Positions 15,945 through 24,544 are shown, counted from the first letter of the stretch. The stretch is 64,000 nucleotides of DNA from JBBEAM01 sp040882845 (GCA_040882845.1 JBBEAM010000009.1:248001-312000), one strand, 5' to 3'. The notes: a model not told the origin generated them from the letters alone. A program made the numbers and translations.

Positions 15945-16346
15945 ATGGAGGACGACCTTCCAAGCGGCTTCCGCAGTCTCGTCGGCTACCGGGTGATCGA
16001 GTGGCGGGAGGGTTATGCCAAGGTCGAGATGGAGGTCGGGGCCAAGCACATGAACCGCAGCGGCCTGCTGCATGGCGGCGCGCTGGTCACCCTGATCGAC
16101 GCGGCCTGCGGCTACGCTGGAACCTATTCTCCGGACCCAGAGCGGCCGGTGCGCGGCTTCACCCTGCAGCTTTCGACCCAGTTCCTGGCGACGGTGAAAC
16201 AGGGCGCCACCTTGACCGCGGAAGCGCGCAAAAACGGCGGCGGCGCCAAGATCTTCTATGCCCTCTGCGAGGTTCGCAACCAGGAGGGAACCCCGGTCGG
16301 CGCCGGACAGGGCGCCTTCCGCTACCGCAGGAGCCAGGTTCGCTAA
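15945..16346 (+). CDS. PaaI/hotdog-fold thioesterase
   Basis: The 133-residue hotdog-fold protein shows the PaaI-type motif RSGLLHGGALVTLIDAACG with the HGG turn near residue 47, followed by a QLSTQFLA strand and a GAGQGAFRYR end. Such enzymes hydrolyse acyl-CoA thioesters. It closes the RidA / racemase-like / SDR operon, implying that the pathway involves a CoA ester or that the enzyme clears a stalled one. Its stop overlaps the convergent thiE stop by four bases. Start ATG at 15945, seven bases after the SDR stop, within the preceding gene's tail spacing. Confidence 0.88.
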   Translation: MEDDLPSGFRSLVGYRVIEWREGYAKVEMEVGAKHMNRSGLLHGGALVTLIDAACGYAGTYSPDPERPVRGFTLQLSTQFLATVKQGATLTAEARKNGGGAKIFYALCEVRNQEGTPVGAGQGAFRYRRSQVR

Positions 16347-16987
16347 TCGCGTGCGCCGGCCACCGCAGCGCGCAGCCTGCGCGCCGCAGCTTCCGGATCC
16401 GCCGCGCCGCAGATCGCCGAAACCACGGCGACGCCCTCCGCCCCCGCCGCGATGCAGCTTGCGGCGTTCTCCGCCGTGATGCCGCCGATGGCGACGCTGC
16501 GCAGCGGCGCGGTCTCCAGGACCGCACGGATGCCTTCAGCGCCGATGGCGTCGCCGGCGTCGGCCTTGGTCGACGTGGCGAAGACCGGGCCGATGCCGAG
16601 ATAGTCGACCTGGCTCATGTCAATCCTTCGCGCCTCCTCCGGCGTCCCGGTGGAGACCCCGACGATGGAATCGGGGCCGAGGAGTTTCCGCGCCTCTGCC
16701 GCCGGCAGGTCGTCCTGGCCAAGGTGCACCCCCGCCGCGCCGAGCGCCCGCGCCGCCTCGATATCGTCGTTGACGATCAGCGGCACGCCGAGCGGATCGA
16801 GGATCGCCTTGATCCGCTTGCCGAGCGCGACAGTCTGCTCGCTACCGGCGTTCTTCTCGCGCAGCTGCAGCAGAGTGACGCCGCCGGCCAGCGCGGCGCG
16901 CAGCGTATCCTCCAGCCGCCCCGGCGCGGTGTCCTGGCTGCCGAGCACGAGGTACAGCCGCAGGTCGAAGGCCGGCTTGCCGCTCAT
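16343..16987 (-). CDS. thiE: Thiamine phosphate synthase
   Basis: The 214-residue TIM-barrel enzyme joins HMP-pyrophosphate and thiazole phosphate to make thiamine monophosphate. Visible motifs are LQLREKNAG (substrate/phosphate loop), VPLIVNDDIEAA with the Mg-binding Asp, GVHLGQDDLP, VGVSTGTPEEA and IGPVFATSTKAD, then the final phosphate loop AIGGITAENA. Length is normal. The ATG overlaps the thiM stop as ATGA. It is the last gene of the riboswitch-led TRAP binding protein-thiM-thiE transcript, which therefore salvages thiazole and completes thiamine phosphate. Confidence 0.95.
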   Translation of the reverse strand: MSGKPAFDLRLYLVLGSQDTAPGRLEDTLRAALAGGVTLLQLREKNAGSEQTVALGKRIKAILDPLGVPLIVNDDIEAARALGAAGVHLGQDDLPAAEARKLLGPDSIVGVSTGTPEEARRIDMSQVDYLGIGPVFATSTKADAGDAIGAEGIRAVLETAPLRSVAIGGITAENAASCIAAGAEGVAVVSAICGAADPEAAARRLRAAVAGARD

Positions 16988-17784
16988 GCCTCGATCTTCG
17001 CCCGGCGCTCCAACTCCTCCGGCGTCATCGCATAGAGCGCGTCCAGCAGGGCGACACGGAAGCTGCCCGGCGCCGCGGCTGTTTCCGCCGCCATATCGCC
17101 GGCCACGCCCATGATCGCGGTGGCCGCCAGGGCGGCGGCGAAGGCATCCTCCTCGACCGCTGCGGCGGCTCCGGTGAGCGCGGTCAGCGCGCAGCCGACG
17201 GCGGTGATCCGCGCCATCAGCGGCGAGCCGTTGGAGAGCCGCGCGTGGCGCACCCCGTCGGTGATGAAGTCGGTGGCTCCGGTAACCACCACCGTCAGAC
17301 GTTGCTGCCTTGCGAGTCCGGTCGCGGCCTCGACCGCAGCATCGGCGCCGACGGTGGAGTCGACGCCCTTGCCGCCCTGCTCGACCTCGCCGGCGACCGC
17401 CAGAATCTCCGAGCCGTTGCCGCGCAGGATCGTCGGTTTCAGACTCATCAGGCGTTTGGCATTGGCCCGGCGGTACGCCGTGGCCGGCGCACCCACGGGG
17501 TCGTAGACCCAGGGCTTGCCGAGCTTGCCGGCGGTGTCGGCGGCGATGCAGGCGCTTTCGACCCAGTCGTCGTCGAAGGTGCCGCTGTTGACCGTCAGCG
17601 CAGCGGCGATGCCGACGAACTCGCCGACCTCGCCGACGGCATGGGCCATGGCCGGCGAGGCGCCGACTGCCAACAAGGTGTTGGCCGCCAGATCCATGGC
17701 GACCAGGTTGGTGATGTTGTGGATCAAGGGCGCCTGATCACGGATGCGCAAGAGCACCTCGGCAGGCGGCGTGACGTCGATCAT
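16984..17784 (-). CDS. thiM: Hydroxyethylthiazole kinase
   Basis: The 266-residue ribokinase-like enzyme phosphorylates 4-methyl-5-(2-hydroxyethyl)thiazole for thiamine salvage. It shows PLIHNITNLVAMD, the GASPAM turn, WVYDPVGAPATAYR, ILRGNGSEI and the C-terminal ITAVGCALTAL anion hole, where ThiM usually has a catalytic Cys at this position. ATG at 17784 follows GAGGAAAC and overlaps the TRAP protein stop as ATGA. A much longer upstream reading frame is antisense-like and not real. With thiE downstream and no thiC/thiG here, the operon is a salvage unit controlled by the upstream TPP riboswitch. Confidence 0.95.
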   Translation of the reverse strand: MIDVTPPAEVLLRIRDQAPLIHNITNLVAMDLAANTLLAVGASPAMAHAVGEVGEFVGIAAALTVNSGTFDDDWVESACIAADTAGKLGKPWVYDPVGAPATAYRRANAKRLMSLKPTILRGNGSEILAVAGEVEQGGKGVDSTVGADAAVEAATGLARQQRLTVVVTGATDFITDGVRHARLSNGSPLMARITAVGCALTALTGAAAAVEEDAFAAALAATAIMGVAGDMAAETAAAPGSFRVALLDALYAMTPEELERRAKIEA

Positions 17785-18863
17785 GTTTCCTCGCTGAGCT
17801 GGGCGTCGAGTATGGCGTGGCGGGAGACGCGGCCCCAGGCTAGTGCCGCCTCCTGCGCCGCCTCGTAGGACTGAGAGATGCGGCCGGCGAGTTCGGAGGT
17901 CGCGGCGAGTTCCGCCAGCACCTCTTGCGCCGCCGTTCGCGCCGCCTGCAGCACTTCCTCGGGGAAGCGGCGCAGCGCGACCTTGCCGTCCCGCTGCATC
18001 TCCAGCAGGGTTTCGGCGTTGCGCCAATCGGCCTCGGCCTGGCCGCGCAGGTTCTCTGCCGCGCAGGCCTGGGCGACCAGGGCGCGCAGGTCTTCCGGCA
18101 AGACTTCGAAAGCCTCGCGGTTGACCAGACATTCCGCCGATCCATTGGGTTCATGGAAACCCGGCCAGTAGTAGTACTTCGCCGCCTCGGCGAGTCCCAT
18201 GGCCTGGTCGCTCCAGGGGCCGAGGAACTCGGCGCCGTCGACCACGCCGCTGGCCAGCGCCTGGTAGATCTCTCCCGGCGGGATCGAGACGGCGGAACCG
18301 CCGAGCTTGCGCAACACCTCGCCGCCCAGCCCCGGCATCCGCACCTTGAGGCCCTTGAGGTCGTCGAGCGACTCGATTTCCCGGTTGTACCAACCGCCCA
18401 TCTGCATCCCGGAATTGCCGGCGGCAAAGGGCTTCACACCGAAGGCGCCGTAGAGCTCGTCCCAGAGCGCCTGCCCGCCGCCGAAGTCGAGCCAGGCATT
18501 GTGCATCTCGGGAATCAGGCCGAAGGGCACGGCGGTGAAATAGGGCGCGGCCGGAATCTTGCCGGCCCAGAAGAAGCTGGCACTGTGGCCCAGCTCGGCG
18601 GTGCCGTTCTGCACCGCGTCGAAGACCTCGAAAGCCGGGACCAACTCGCCGGCAGCATGCAGTTCGACGGTAAGACGCCCGCCGGAGAGCTGCGTGATCG
18701 CCTCGGCCAGGCGCCGCGCGGTGGTGCCCGGCCCCGGCGCATCCTTGGGCCAGGAGGTCACCATCCGCCAGCGCAGGGCGTCCTGCGCCCGCGCGTGCCG
18801 AAGCGGCAAGACCGACGCGGCGGCGCCGCCGGCCAGAAGATGTCGTCGGGTCAGAGTCGTCAT
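17781..18863 (-). CDS. TRAP-type (DctP family) substrate-binding protein in a TPP-riboswitch operon
   Basis: The 360-residue periplasmic protein has a twin-arginine-style leader (MTTLTRRHLLAGGAAASVLP, cleaved near ALRWRM). The DctP/TakP-type fold follows: WPKDAPGPGTTARRLAEAI, the DLKGLKVRMPGLGGEVL helix carrying the conserved substrate-binding Arg, and GVVDGAEFLGPW. TRAP binding proteins usually capture organic or 2-oxo acids and pass them to DctQM membrane subunits, which are not in this window. Here it is the first gene after a TPP riboswitch and overlaps thiM, so a thiamine precursor or related thiazole acid is the inferred ligand. ATG at 18863 follows CAGGGAGAACC. Confidence 0.88.
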   Translation of the reverse strand: MTTLTRRHLLAGGAAASVLPLRHARAQDALRWRMVTSWPKDAPGPGTTARRLAEAITQLSGGRLTVELHAAGELVPAFEVFDAVQNGTAELGHSASFFWAGKIPAAPYFTAVPFGLIPEMHNAWLDFGGGQALWDELYGAFGVKPFAAGNSGMQMGGWYNREIESLDDLKGLKVRMPGLGGEVLRKLGGSAVSIPPGEIYQALASGVVDGAEFLGPWSDQAMGLAEAAKYYYWPGFHEPNGSAECLVNREAFEVLPEDLRALVAQACAAENLRGQAEADWRNAETLLEMQRDGKVALRRFPEEVLQAARTAAQEVLAELAATSELAGRISQSYEAAQEAALAWGRVSRHAILDAQLSEET

Positions 18864-18866
18864 CGC

Positions 18867-18883
18867 GGTTCTCCCTGGGAACC
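18867..18883 (-). promoter_or_regulatory. Ribosome-binding-site hairpin, probable riboswitch expression platform
   Basis: On the minus strand GGTTC and GAACC pair around a CCAGGGA loop, placing the Shine-Dalgarno AGGGAG of the TRAP protein gene inside a hairpin four bases before the ATG. Translational occlusion coupled to the TPP aptamer just upstream is the likely mechanism; no intrinsic terminator is visible between them. Confidence 0.45.
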
Positions 18884-18913
18884 TGCCGAACGCGACTCTT
18901 TGCAGAGAAGGGC

Positions 18914-19004
18914 GGCTCCCTTTCGCTGGCATTATCCAGGTCAGGTTCAACGGGTATTCTCTCAGCCACCGCATCCTTTTCGTCGGAGCGGTGACACCCC
19001 GGCC
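18914..19004 (-). ncRNA. TPP riboswitch (THI element)
   Basis: The minus strand carries the conserved aptamer blocks in order: GGCCGGGGTGTC (P1/P2 5' side), GGCTGAGAGAATACCC (the CUGAGA thiamine-pyrimidine pocket), TTGAACCTGACCTGG and ATAATGCCAGCGAAAGGGA (pyrophosphate pocket and P4/P5), closing with GGGAGCC. A GGC/GCC closing stem is visible. It lies 50 bases before the TRAP binding-protein start and governs that gene, thiM and thiE, lowering expression when TPP is plentiful. The match to the family consensus is unambiguous. Confidence 0.97.
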
Positions 19005-19124
19005 TTACCCAGGCAGATGGGCAGGCAGCCCCCGCTTTGTCAATGCCCGATGCTGCGAAGCGTTGCCCAGGCGGGTGCGAGCGGATAGTAAGGACCAGCT
19101 TTTCGCGCCCCGGAGTCCACCGCC

Positions 19125-19817
19125 ATGACCAGCCCGACCGAGATCACCCAGACCGCCCGCACCACCGCCCGCATCCTGATGGAGATCGAGGCGGTGCTGT
19201 TCCGGCCCGAGGACCCCTTCACCTTCACCTCCGGACGCAAGAGTCCGGTCTATGTCGACTGCCGCAGGATCATCTCCTTTCCGCGCGCCCGCGCGACGCT
19301 GATGAACCTGCTGGTCAACGAGGTGATGGAGCAGATCGGCCACGAGTCCCTGGACGTCGTCGCCGGCGGCGAAACCGCGGGCATCCCCTTCGCCGCCTGG
19401 ATCGCCGAGCGGCTCGGCCTGCCGATGATCTACATCCGCAAGAAGCCCAAGGGCTTCGGCCGCAACGCCCAGATCGAGGGCGCCTTCAAAGACGGCGACC
19501 GCATCCTGCTGGTCGAGGACATGGCGACCGACGGCGGCTCCAAGCTCAACTTCGTCAACGCGATCCGCGAGGCCGGCGGCGAGATCGCCCACACGGCGGT
19601 GATTTTCCACTACGGCATCTTTCCCGAGGGACTGCAGCGCCTGACCGATGCAGGCGTGGCGCTGCATGCGCTGGCGACCTGGTGGGACGCCCTGGCTGTC
19701 GCCGAGGAGCGCGGCTACCTCGACGCCAAGGGCATCGAGACTGTGCGCGCCTTCCTCACCGACCCCAACGGCTGGTCCAAGGCCCACGGCGGCAAGACCA
19801 GCGAGGATCTGGCCTAG
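19125..19817 (+). CDS. pyrE: Orotate phosphoribosyltransferase
   Basis: The 230-residue enzyme converts orotate and PRPP to OMP in pyrimidine synthesis. It has FTFTSGRKSPVYVDCRR at the orotate site, VAGGETAGIPFAA, the flexible-loop IRKKPKGFGRNAQIEG, and the PRPP-binding signature ILLVEDMATDGGSK, where the standard acidic pair is E-D. The length fits the alphaproteobacterial form with a C-terminal helix. It is divergent from the riboswitch operon, with 120 bases between pyrE and the aptamer. The following binding-protein gene starts 56 bases downstream, so read-through is possible. Confidence 0.95.
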   Translation: MTSPTEITQTARTTARILMEIEAVLFRPEDPFTFTSGRKSPVYVDCRRIISFPRARATLMNLLVNEVMEQIGHESLDVVAGGETAGIPFAAWIAERLGLPMIYIRKKPKGFGRNAQIEGAFKDGDRILLVEDMATDGGSKLNFVNAIREAGGEIAHTAVIFHYGIFPEGLQRLTDAGVALHALATWWDALAVAEERGYLDAKGIETVRAFLTDPNGWSKAHGGKTSEDLA

Positions 19818-19873
19818 ACATTCCGGCCAGAGAGACGCTGGCCCTGCGGCCGCGCTGCGTTACACTGCGCTCC

Positions 19874-21544
19874 ATGAGACGACTGCTTCCGCTCCTGCTC
19901 GCCTGGGCATTGTTCTGCTGCAGTGCCCCCGCCCTCGCCGGCGGCGCTGGCAGCTTGACCATCGGCATCACCCAGGCCCCCTCGACCCTGCACCCCAACA
20001 TCGATTCCATGCTGGCGAAGAGCTACCTGCTCGGCTTCCTTCGCCGGCCGCTGACCCAGTACGACCAGGACTGGAAGCTGGTGAACATGCTGGCCGAGAC
20101 CCTGCCGACCTTCGACAACGGTCTCGCCGAGAAGGTCGAACTCGACAACGGCGACGAGGGGATCCGCACCACCTGGACGATCCATCCGCAAGCCGCCTGG
20201 GGCGATGGGACGCCGGTGACCACCGAAGACGTGGTCTTTACCTACGACGTCGGCAGCACGCCGCAGTCGGGAGTAGCCACCACGGAGCTCTACAAGCGCA
20301 TCGTCGAGATCGAGGTCGTCGACGAGAAGACCTTCCGCGTCACCGGCGACCGGATCACTTTCAGCTACAACTCCTTCGGCGATTTCGGGCTGCTGCCGGC
20401 GCAAATCGAGCGGCCGGTCTTCGAGGCCGATCCGGCCAGCTACCGCAATCGCACCGCCTTCGACAACGATCCCACCAACCCCGGCCTGCACTACGGTCCC
20501 TATCGCCTCGCCTCGCTGGACCGCGGGTCGAGCTATACCTTGGAGCCGAACCCGACCTGGTACGGCCCGGAGCCGGCCTTCGACCGCATCGTCCTGCGGG
20601 TGATCGAGGACACCGCGGCGCTGCAGGCCAATCTGCTGTCCGGCGCGATCGATATGATCTCCGGCGAGCTGGGATTGACGGCGGACCAGGCCGTGCCCTT
20701 CGCCGAGGGCCGGGGCAAGGCCTATAACATCCTGTTTCAGCCGGGCCTGATCTACGAGCACATCGACTTGATGCTGGACAATCCGGTGCTGCAGGACCGG
20801 CGGGTGCGCCAGGCCCTGCTCCACGCCATCGACCGCGAGCTGCTGGTCGAGCAACTCTTCGCCGGCACCCAGCCGGTGGCGCACAGCAGCGTCAGTCCGC
20901 TCGACCGGATGCACAGCGAGGATATTCCGACCTACGACCACGACCCGGCGAAGGCGGCGGCGCTGCTCGAGGAGGCCGGCTGGACGGAGATCAAGGACGG
21001 CATCCGCCACAACGCGGCCGGCGAGGAGCTCAGTTTCGAGATCATGACCACGGCCGGCAACCGCAACCGCGAACTGGTGCAGCAGGTGCTGCAGTCGATG
21101 TGGCGCGAGGCCGGCATCGAGATCGTCATCCGCAACCAGCCGCCGCGCGTGCTGTTCGGCGAGACGGTACGCAAGCGGGAGTACGAGGCTCTGGCGATGT
21201 ACGCCTGGATCTCGGCGCCGGAGAGCGTGCCCTACTCGACCCTGCATTCCACCCAGATCCCCAGCGCCGAGAACGGCTGGAGCGGCCAGAACAGCAACGG
21301 CTACGCCAATCCCGAGATGGATGCCCTGCTCGAGCGGCTGGAGCGCGAGCTCGACCCCGCCGAGCGCAAGGGCTTGTGGCGGGAGCTGCAGCGCATCTAC
21401 GCGACCGACCTGCCGGTTCTGCCGCTCTACTGGCGCTCCGACGCCTATGTCCTGCCAAACTGGCTGAAGGGCGTGCGCCCGACCGGGCATCTCGGCCCGA
21501 GCAGTCTTTGGGTCGAGGAGTGGACCCGTGCGGAGGGCGGCTGA
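19874..21544 (+). CDS. ABC transporter substrate-binding protein, family 5 (dipeptide/oligopeptide type)
   Basis: The 556-residue protein begins with a Sec signal peptide (MRRLLPLLLAWALFCCSAPALA). It has the SBP_bac_5 order: LTIGITQAPSTLHPN, FLRRPLTQYD, HPQAAWGDGTPVTTEDVVFTYD, an RRVRQALLHAIDRELL helix and a C-terminal LPLYWRSDAYV. It would bind a peptide, opine or similar ligand in the periplasm. ATG at 19874 is the first plausible signal-peptide start; the open frame extends far upstream only because stops are rare at this GC. It overlaps the first permease start as TGATG. No ATPase follows in this operon; see the convergent genes at 23483-25541. Confidence 0.9.
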   Translation: MRRLLPLLLAWALFCCSAPALAGGAGSLTIGITQAPSTLHPNIDSMLAKSYLLGFLRRPLTQYDQDWKLVNMLAETLPTFDNGLAEKVELDNGDEGIRTTWTIHPQAAWGDGTPVTTEDVVFTYDVGSTPQSGVATTELYKRIVEIEVVDEKTFRVTGDRITFSYNSFGDFGLLPAQIERPVFEADPASYRNRTAFDNDPTNPGLHYGPYRLASLDRGSSYTLEPNPTWYGPEPAFDRIVLRVIEDTAALQANLLSGAIDMISGELGLTADQAVPFAEGRGKAYNILFQPGLIYEHIDLMLDNPVLQDRRVRQALLHAIDRELLVEQLFAGTQPVAHSSVSPLDRMHSEDIPTYDHDPAKAAALLEEAGWTEIKDGIRHNAAGEELSFEIMTTAGNRNRELVQQVLQSMWREAGIEIVIRNQPPRVLFGETVRKREYEALAMYAWISAPESVPYSTLHSTQIPSAENGWSGQNSNGYANPEMDALLERLERELDPAERKGLWRELQRIYATDLPVLPLYWRSDAYVLPNWLKGVRPTGHLGPSSLWVEEWTRAEGG

Positions 21545-22488
21545 TGGGGCGCTACCTGCTGCGCCGCGCTAGCGAATCCCTGCTCGTCCTCTTCATCATG
21601 TCTTTCGTCATCTACGGCCTGCTCGGGCTGATGCCCGGCGACCCGGTCGAGATGATGGTGCAGGCCAATCCCAACCTGACCGCCGGCGACATCCAACAGC
21701 TGCGTGAGATCCACGGCATCGACCGGCCAATCCTGGAGCGCTACCTCGCCTGGCTCGGCAGCGCGCTGAGCGGCGATCTCGGCTACTCGCGGCTCTTCGC
21801 CGTGCCGGTTGAGGAGGTGCTGCTGCCGCGCCTCGGCAACACCCTGCTGCTGATGGGCGCAGCCTTCGTCCTCGCCTTCGCTATCGCCCTGCCGGCCGGG
21901 ATCGCCGCCGCGCGGCGTCCATGGAGCGCGGTCGACGGGCTGGTCAACCTGACTGCTTTCGCTGGGATCTCCGTCCCGCCCTTCTGGCTCGCGATCCTGC
22001 TGATCATCCTCTTCTCGGTCAGCCTCGGCTGGCTGCCCGCCGGCGGCATGGGCCAGGGCGGCCTCGGCAGCACGCTGCTCTATATGGTGCTGCCGGTCGC
22101 CACGCTCTGCCTGGCCGCGGTCGGCAGCCACATCCGTTTCGTCCGCGCGGCGATGATGGAGGCGCTGCGCCAGGATCATATCCGCACCGCCCGCGCCAAA
22201 GGCCTGTCAGAGCGCCAGGTGGTCTACGGCCACGCCCTGGGCAACGCCATGATTCCCATCGTCACCATCCTGGCGCTCGACTTCGGCACGCTGTTCTCCG
22301 GCGCGCTGATCACCGAGACGATGTTCGGCTGGCTCGGCATGGGCAAGACGATCTACGACGCCATTATGGGCAACGACTACAACCTCGCCCTGGTCGGCCT
22401 GCTGCTGGCGACCATCGTGGTGCTGCTGGCCAATCTGCTGGCCGATCTCGCCTACGGCTGGCTCGACCCGCGGGTGAGTTACCGGTGA
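21544..22488 (+). CDS. ABC transporter permease, DppB type
   Basis: The 314-residue inner-membrane protein has six predicted membrane spans. It shows the DppB N-terminus (MGRYLLRRASESLLVLFIMS), the periplasmic LREIHGIDRPILERYLAWL loop, and the EAA-like coupling motif around RTARAKGLSERQVVYGHALGNA. It ends in YGWLDPRVSYR. It forms half of the channel for the binding protein at 19874 together with the next permease. Both its borders are coupled: TGATG with the binding protein and GTGA with the next gene. Confidence 0.9.
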   Translation: MGRYLLRRASESLLVLFIMSFVIYGLLGLMPGDPVEMMVQANPNLTAGDIQQLREIHGIDRPILERYLAWLGSALSGDLGYSRLFAVPVEEVLLPRLGNTLLLMGAAFVLAFAIALPAGIAAARRPWSAVDGLVNLTAFAGISVPPFWLAILLIILFSVSLGWLPAGGMGQGGLGSTLLYMVLPVATLCLAAVGSHIRFVRAAMMEALRQDHIRTARAKGLSERQVVYGHALGNAMIPIVTILALDFGTLFSGALITETMFGWLGMGKTIYDAIMGNDYNLALVGLLLATIVVLLANLLADLAYGWLDPRVSYR

Positions 22489-23486
22489 GCGCGCAACCCG
22501 GCGAGAGCGCGCTGGCCGCCGCGGCGCGCGGCGTCTCCGGCGAGGCGGTCTCCTTCTCCCGCCTGCTGGCACGGCGATTCCTGCGCAACCGCCTGGCGGT
22601 CGCTGCCGGCATTTTCCTGGTTCTGCTGGCCTTGGCCGCCCTCGCTGCGCCCTTGGCCGCCGCGCTGTTCGGCGCGCCCTCCCAGATCGATCTCCTGGCG
22701 ATCGGCCAACCGCCCTCCCTGGCGCATCCCCTGGGGACCGACGAGCTGGGCCGCGACCTGCTGGTGCGCCTGCTCTATGGCGGGCGGGTTTCCCTCGCGG
22801 TCGGGCTGATGGCGGCGCTCTGCGCGGCGGTGATCGGCACCTCCCTGGGGCTGTTGGCCGGCTACTTCGGCGGCCGTCTCGATTCCCTGCTGATGCGTTT
22901 CGCCGATTCCGTGATCGCGCTGCCGCTGTTGCCGCTGCTGATCGTGCTCGCCGCGGTCGACCTCGGCGAGCTCGGCATCCCGGCCAGCATCGCCCAGTCT
23001 GAGGATGTCAGCCTCTACCGGATCGTCTTCCTGATTGCCCTGGTCGGCTGGACCACGGTCGCCCGGCTGGTGCGCGGAGCGACACTCAGCCTGAAGCAGC
23101 GCGAATACGTGCGTGCCGCCGAGGCGCTGGGCGCCAGTCACCTTCGGCTGATGGCGGTGCATATCCTGCCCAACGCGGTCTCGCCGATCATCGTCGCCAC
23201 CACACTGTCGGTCGGCAACATCATCCTGCTGGAATCGGTGCTGTCCTTCCTCGGCCTCGGCATCCAGCCGCCGATCCCCTCCTGGGGAAACATGCTGACC
23301 GGTGCGCAGGAGGTGATCTGGTCCAATCCGATGCTGGCGGTCTGGCCGGGACTGTTCATCTTCCTGACGGTAATCGGCTTCAATCTGCTCGGAGACGGCC
23401 TGCAGGATGCTCTCGACCCGCGCTCCACGATCAGCCGCCGGGCACTGCGCACCCGCGCCGCCGGAAAGAGCGTGACGCCTTCCTAA
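22485..23486 (+). CDS. ABC transporter permease, DppC type
   Basis: The 333-residue protein has the DppC layout: a cytoplasmic start, one membrane span (AAGIFLVLLALAALAAPLAA), the conserved HPLGTDELGRDLLVRLLYGGR loop, then five more spans. The EAA motif VRAAEALGASHLRLMAVHILPN and the terminal LGDGLQDALDPR follow. The GTG at 22485 overlaps the upstream stop. Its stop overlaps that of the convergent ATPase gene by four bases, so transcripts from the two ABC loci run into one another. With no ATPase in its own operon, it probably docks with the neighbouring pair. Confidence 0.9.
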   Translation: MSAQPGESALAAAARGVSGEAVSFSRLLARRFLRNRLAVAAGIFLVLLALAALAAPLAAALFGAPSQIDLLAIGQPPSLAHPLGTDELGRDLLVRLLYGGRVSLAVGLMAALCAAVIGTSLGLLAGYFGGRLDSLLMRFADSVIALPLLPLLIVLAAVDLGELGIPASIAQSEDVSLYRIVFLIALVGWTTVARLVRGATLSLKQREYVRAAEALGASHLRLMAVHILPNAVSPIIVATTLSVGNIILLESVLSFLGLGIQPPIPSWGNMLTGAQEVIWSNPMLAVWPGLFIFLTVIGFNLLGDGLQDALDPRSTISRRALRTRAAGKSVTPS

Positions 23487-24544
23487 TCCCCGGTCTTGCG
23501 GACGTGATTGCGGATTTCCGGCAGGCGGCCTTCCTCGAAGGCGTGGCAGCGCACCTCGCCGCTGCGGGTTCTCAGCGGCAGCGGCGTCTCGGTCTCGCAG
23601 CGCGCGTTGGCGAGCGGACAGCGCGGGTGGAAGTGACAGCCGCTCGGCGGCGAGATCGGACTCGGCACCTCCCCAGCGACCGGGATACGCGGCCGGCCGC
23701 TCATTTCGAGGTCGGGGATGGCATCGAGCAGCATCTGAGTATAGGGGTGCTGCGGGCGATCGAAGATCTCCCGCGCGCTGCCCCACTCGACCAGCCGGCC
23801 GAGGTACATCACCCCGACGTAGTCGGAGATGTGATAGACCACCGCCAGGTCGTGGCTGATGAAGAGATAGGTCAGATCTAGCTCGCGCTGCAGATCGCGC
23901 ATCAGATTGAGAATCTGCGCCTGAACCGAAACGTCGAGCGCCGAGGTCGGTTCGTCGCAGACCAGGAATTCGGGATTGCTGGCCAGCGCCCGGGCGATGG
24001 AGATGCGCTGGCGCTGCCCGCCGGAGAACTCGTGCGGATACTTGATCACATCGTGCGGAGACAGGCGGACCTGCTCCAGCAGCTCGGCGACCCGCCGGGT
24101 GATCGCGGCTTCGTCGTCGATCAGGCGGTGGAAGCGGATCGGTTCGGCGACGATATCGCGCACGCGCCAGCGCGGATTGAGGCTGGCAAAGGGATCCTGG
24201 AAGATCATCTGCAGCCGGCGGCGCACTGGCTGCATCTGCTTGCGGGTCTTGAGGCTGGCGATGTCCACCCCTTCGAAGGAGATCGCGCCTTCGGTCGGGG
24301 TGTATAGGCCGACGATCAGCCGCGCCACGGTGGATTTGCCGCAGCCGGACTCGCCGACGATGCTGAAGGTCTTGCCGCGCGGGATGTCGAAGGAAACGCC
24401 GTCGACCGCCTTGACGAACTGCTTCTCGCCCCCCTCGAGAACCCGGTTGAGGAAGGTCGCGGAGACGTCGAAGTGCTTGACGAGGTCGCGCACCGAAACC
24501 AGGACATTCTCCGGCGCATGACCGCTCAGCGCCTGCTCAGCCAT
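23483..24544 (-). CDS. ABC transporter ATP-binding protein, DppF/OppF type
   Basis: The 353-residue ATPase has Walker A GESGCGKST near residue 62, the signature SGGQRQRISIARALA, Walker B FLVCDEPTSALD and the H-loop FISHDLAVV. The oligopeptide-family C-terminal extension with CHFHPRCPLANARCE comes last and would carry an Fe-S-like Cys cluster. It energises peptide-type import from the cytoplasm. The ATG at 24544 lies inside the end of the DppD-type gene (8-base overlap). It is the last gene of the minus-strand operon and the closest ATPase to the convergent permeases. Confidence 0.92.
   Translation of the reverse strand: MAEQALSGHAPENVLVSVRDLVKHFDVSATFLNRVLEGGEKQFVKAVDGVSFDIPRGKTFSIVGESGCGKSTVARLIVGLYTPTEGAISFEGVDIASLKTRKQMQPVRRRLQMIFQDPFASLNPRWRVRDIVAEPIRFHRLIDDEAAITRRVAELLEQVRLSPHDVIKYPHEFSGGQRQRISIARALASNPEFLVCDEPTSALDVSVQAQILNLMRDLQRELDLTYLFISHDLAVVYHISDYVGVMYLGRLVEWGSAREIFDRPQHPYTQMLLDAIPDLEMSGRPRIPVAGEVPSPISPPSGCHFHPRCPLANARCETETPLPLRTRSGEVRCHAFEEGRLPEIRNHVRKTGD

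Noticed and set aside
19037..21544. Very long single frame covering pyrE and the first binding protein
   Set aside because: pyrE is clear in another frame, and a signal peptide begins at 19874, so the upstream part is non-coding in this frame.
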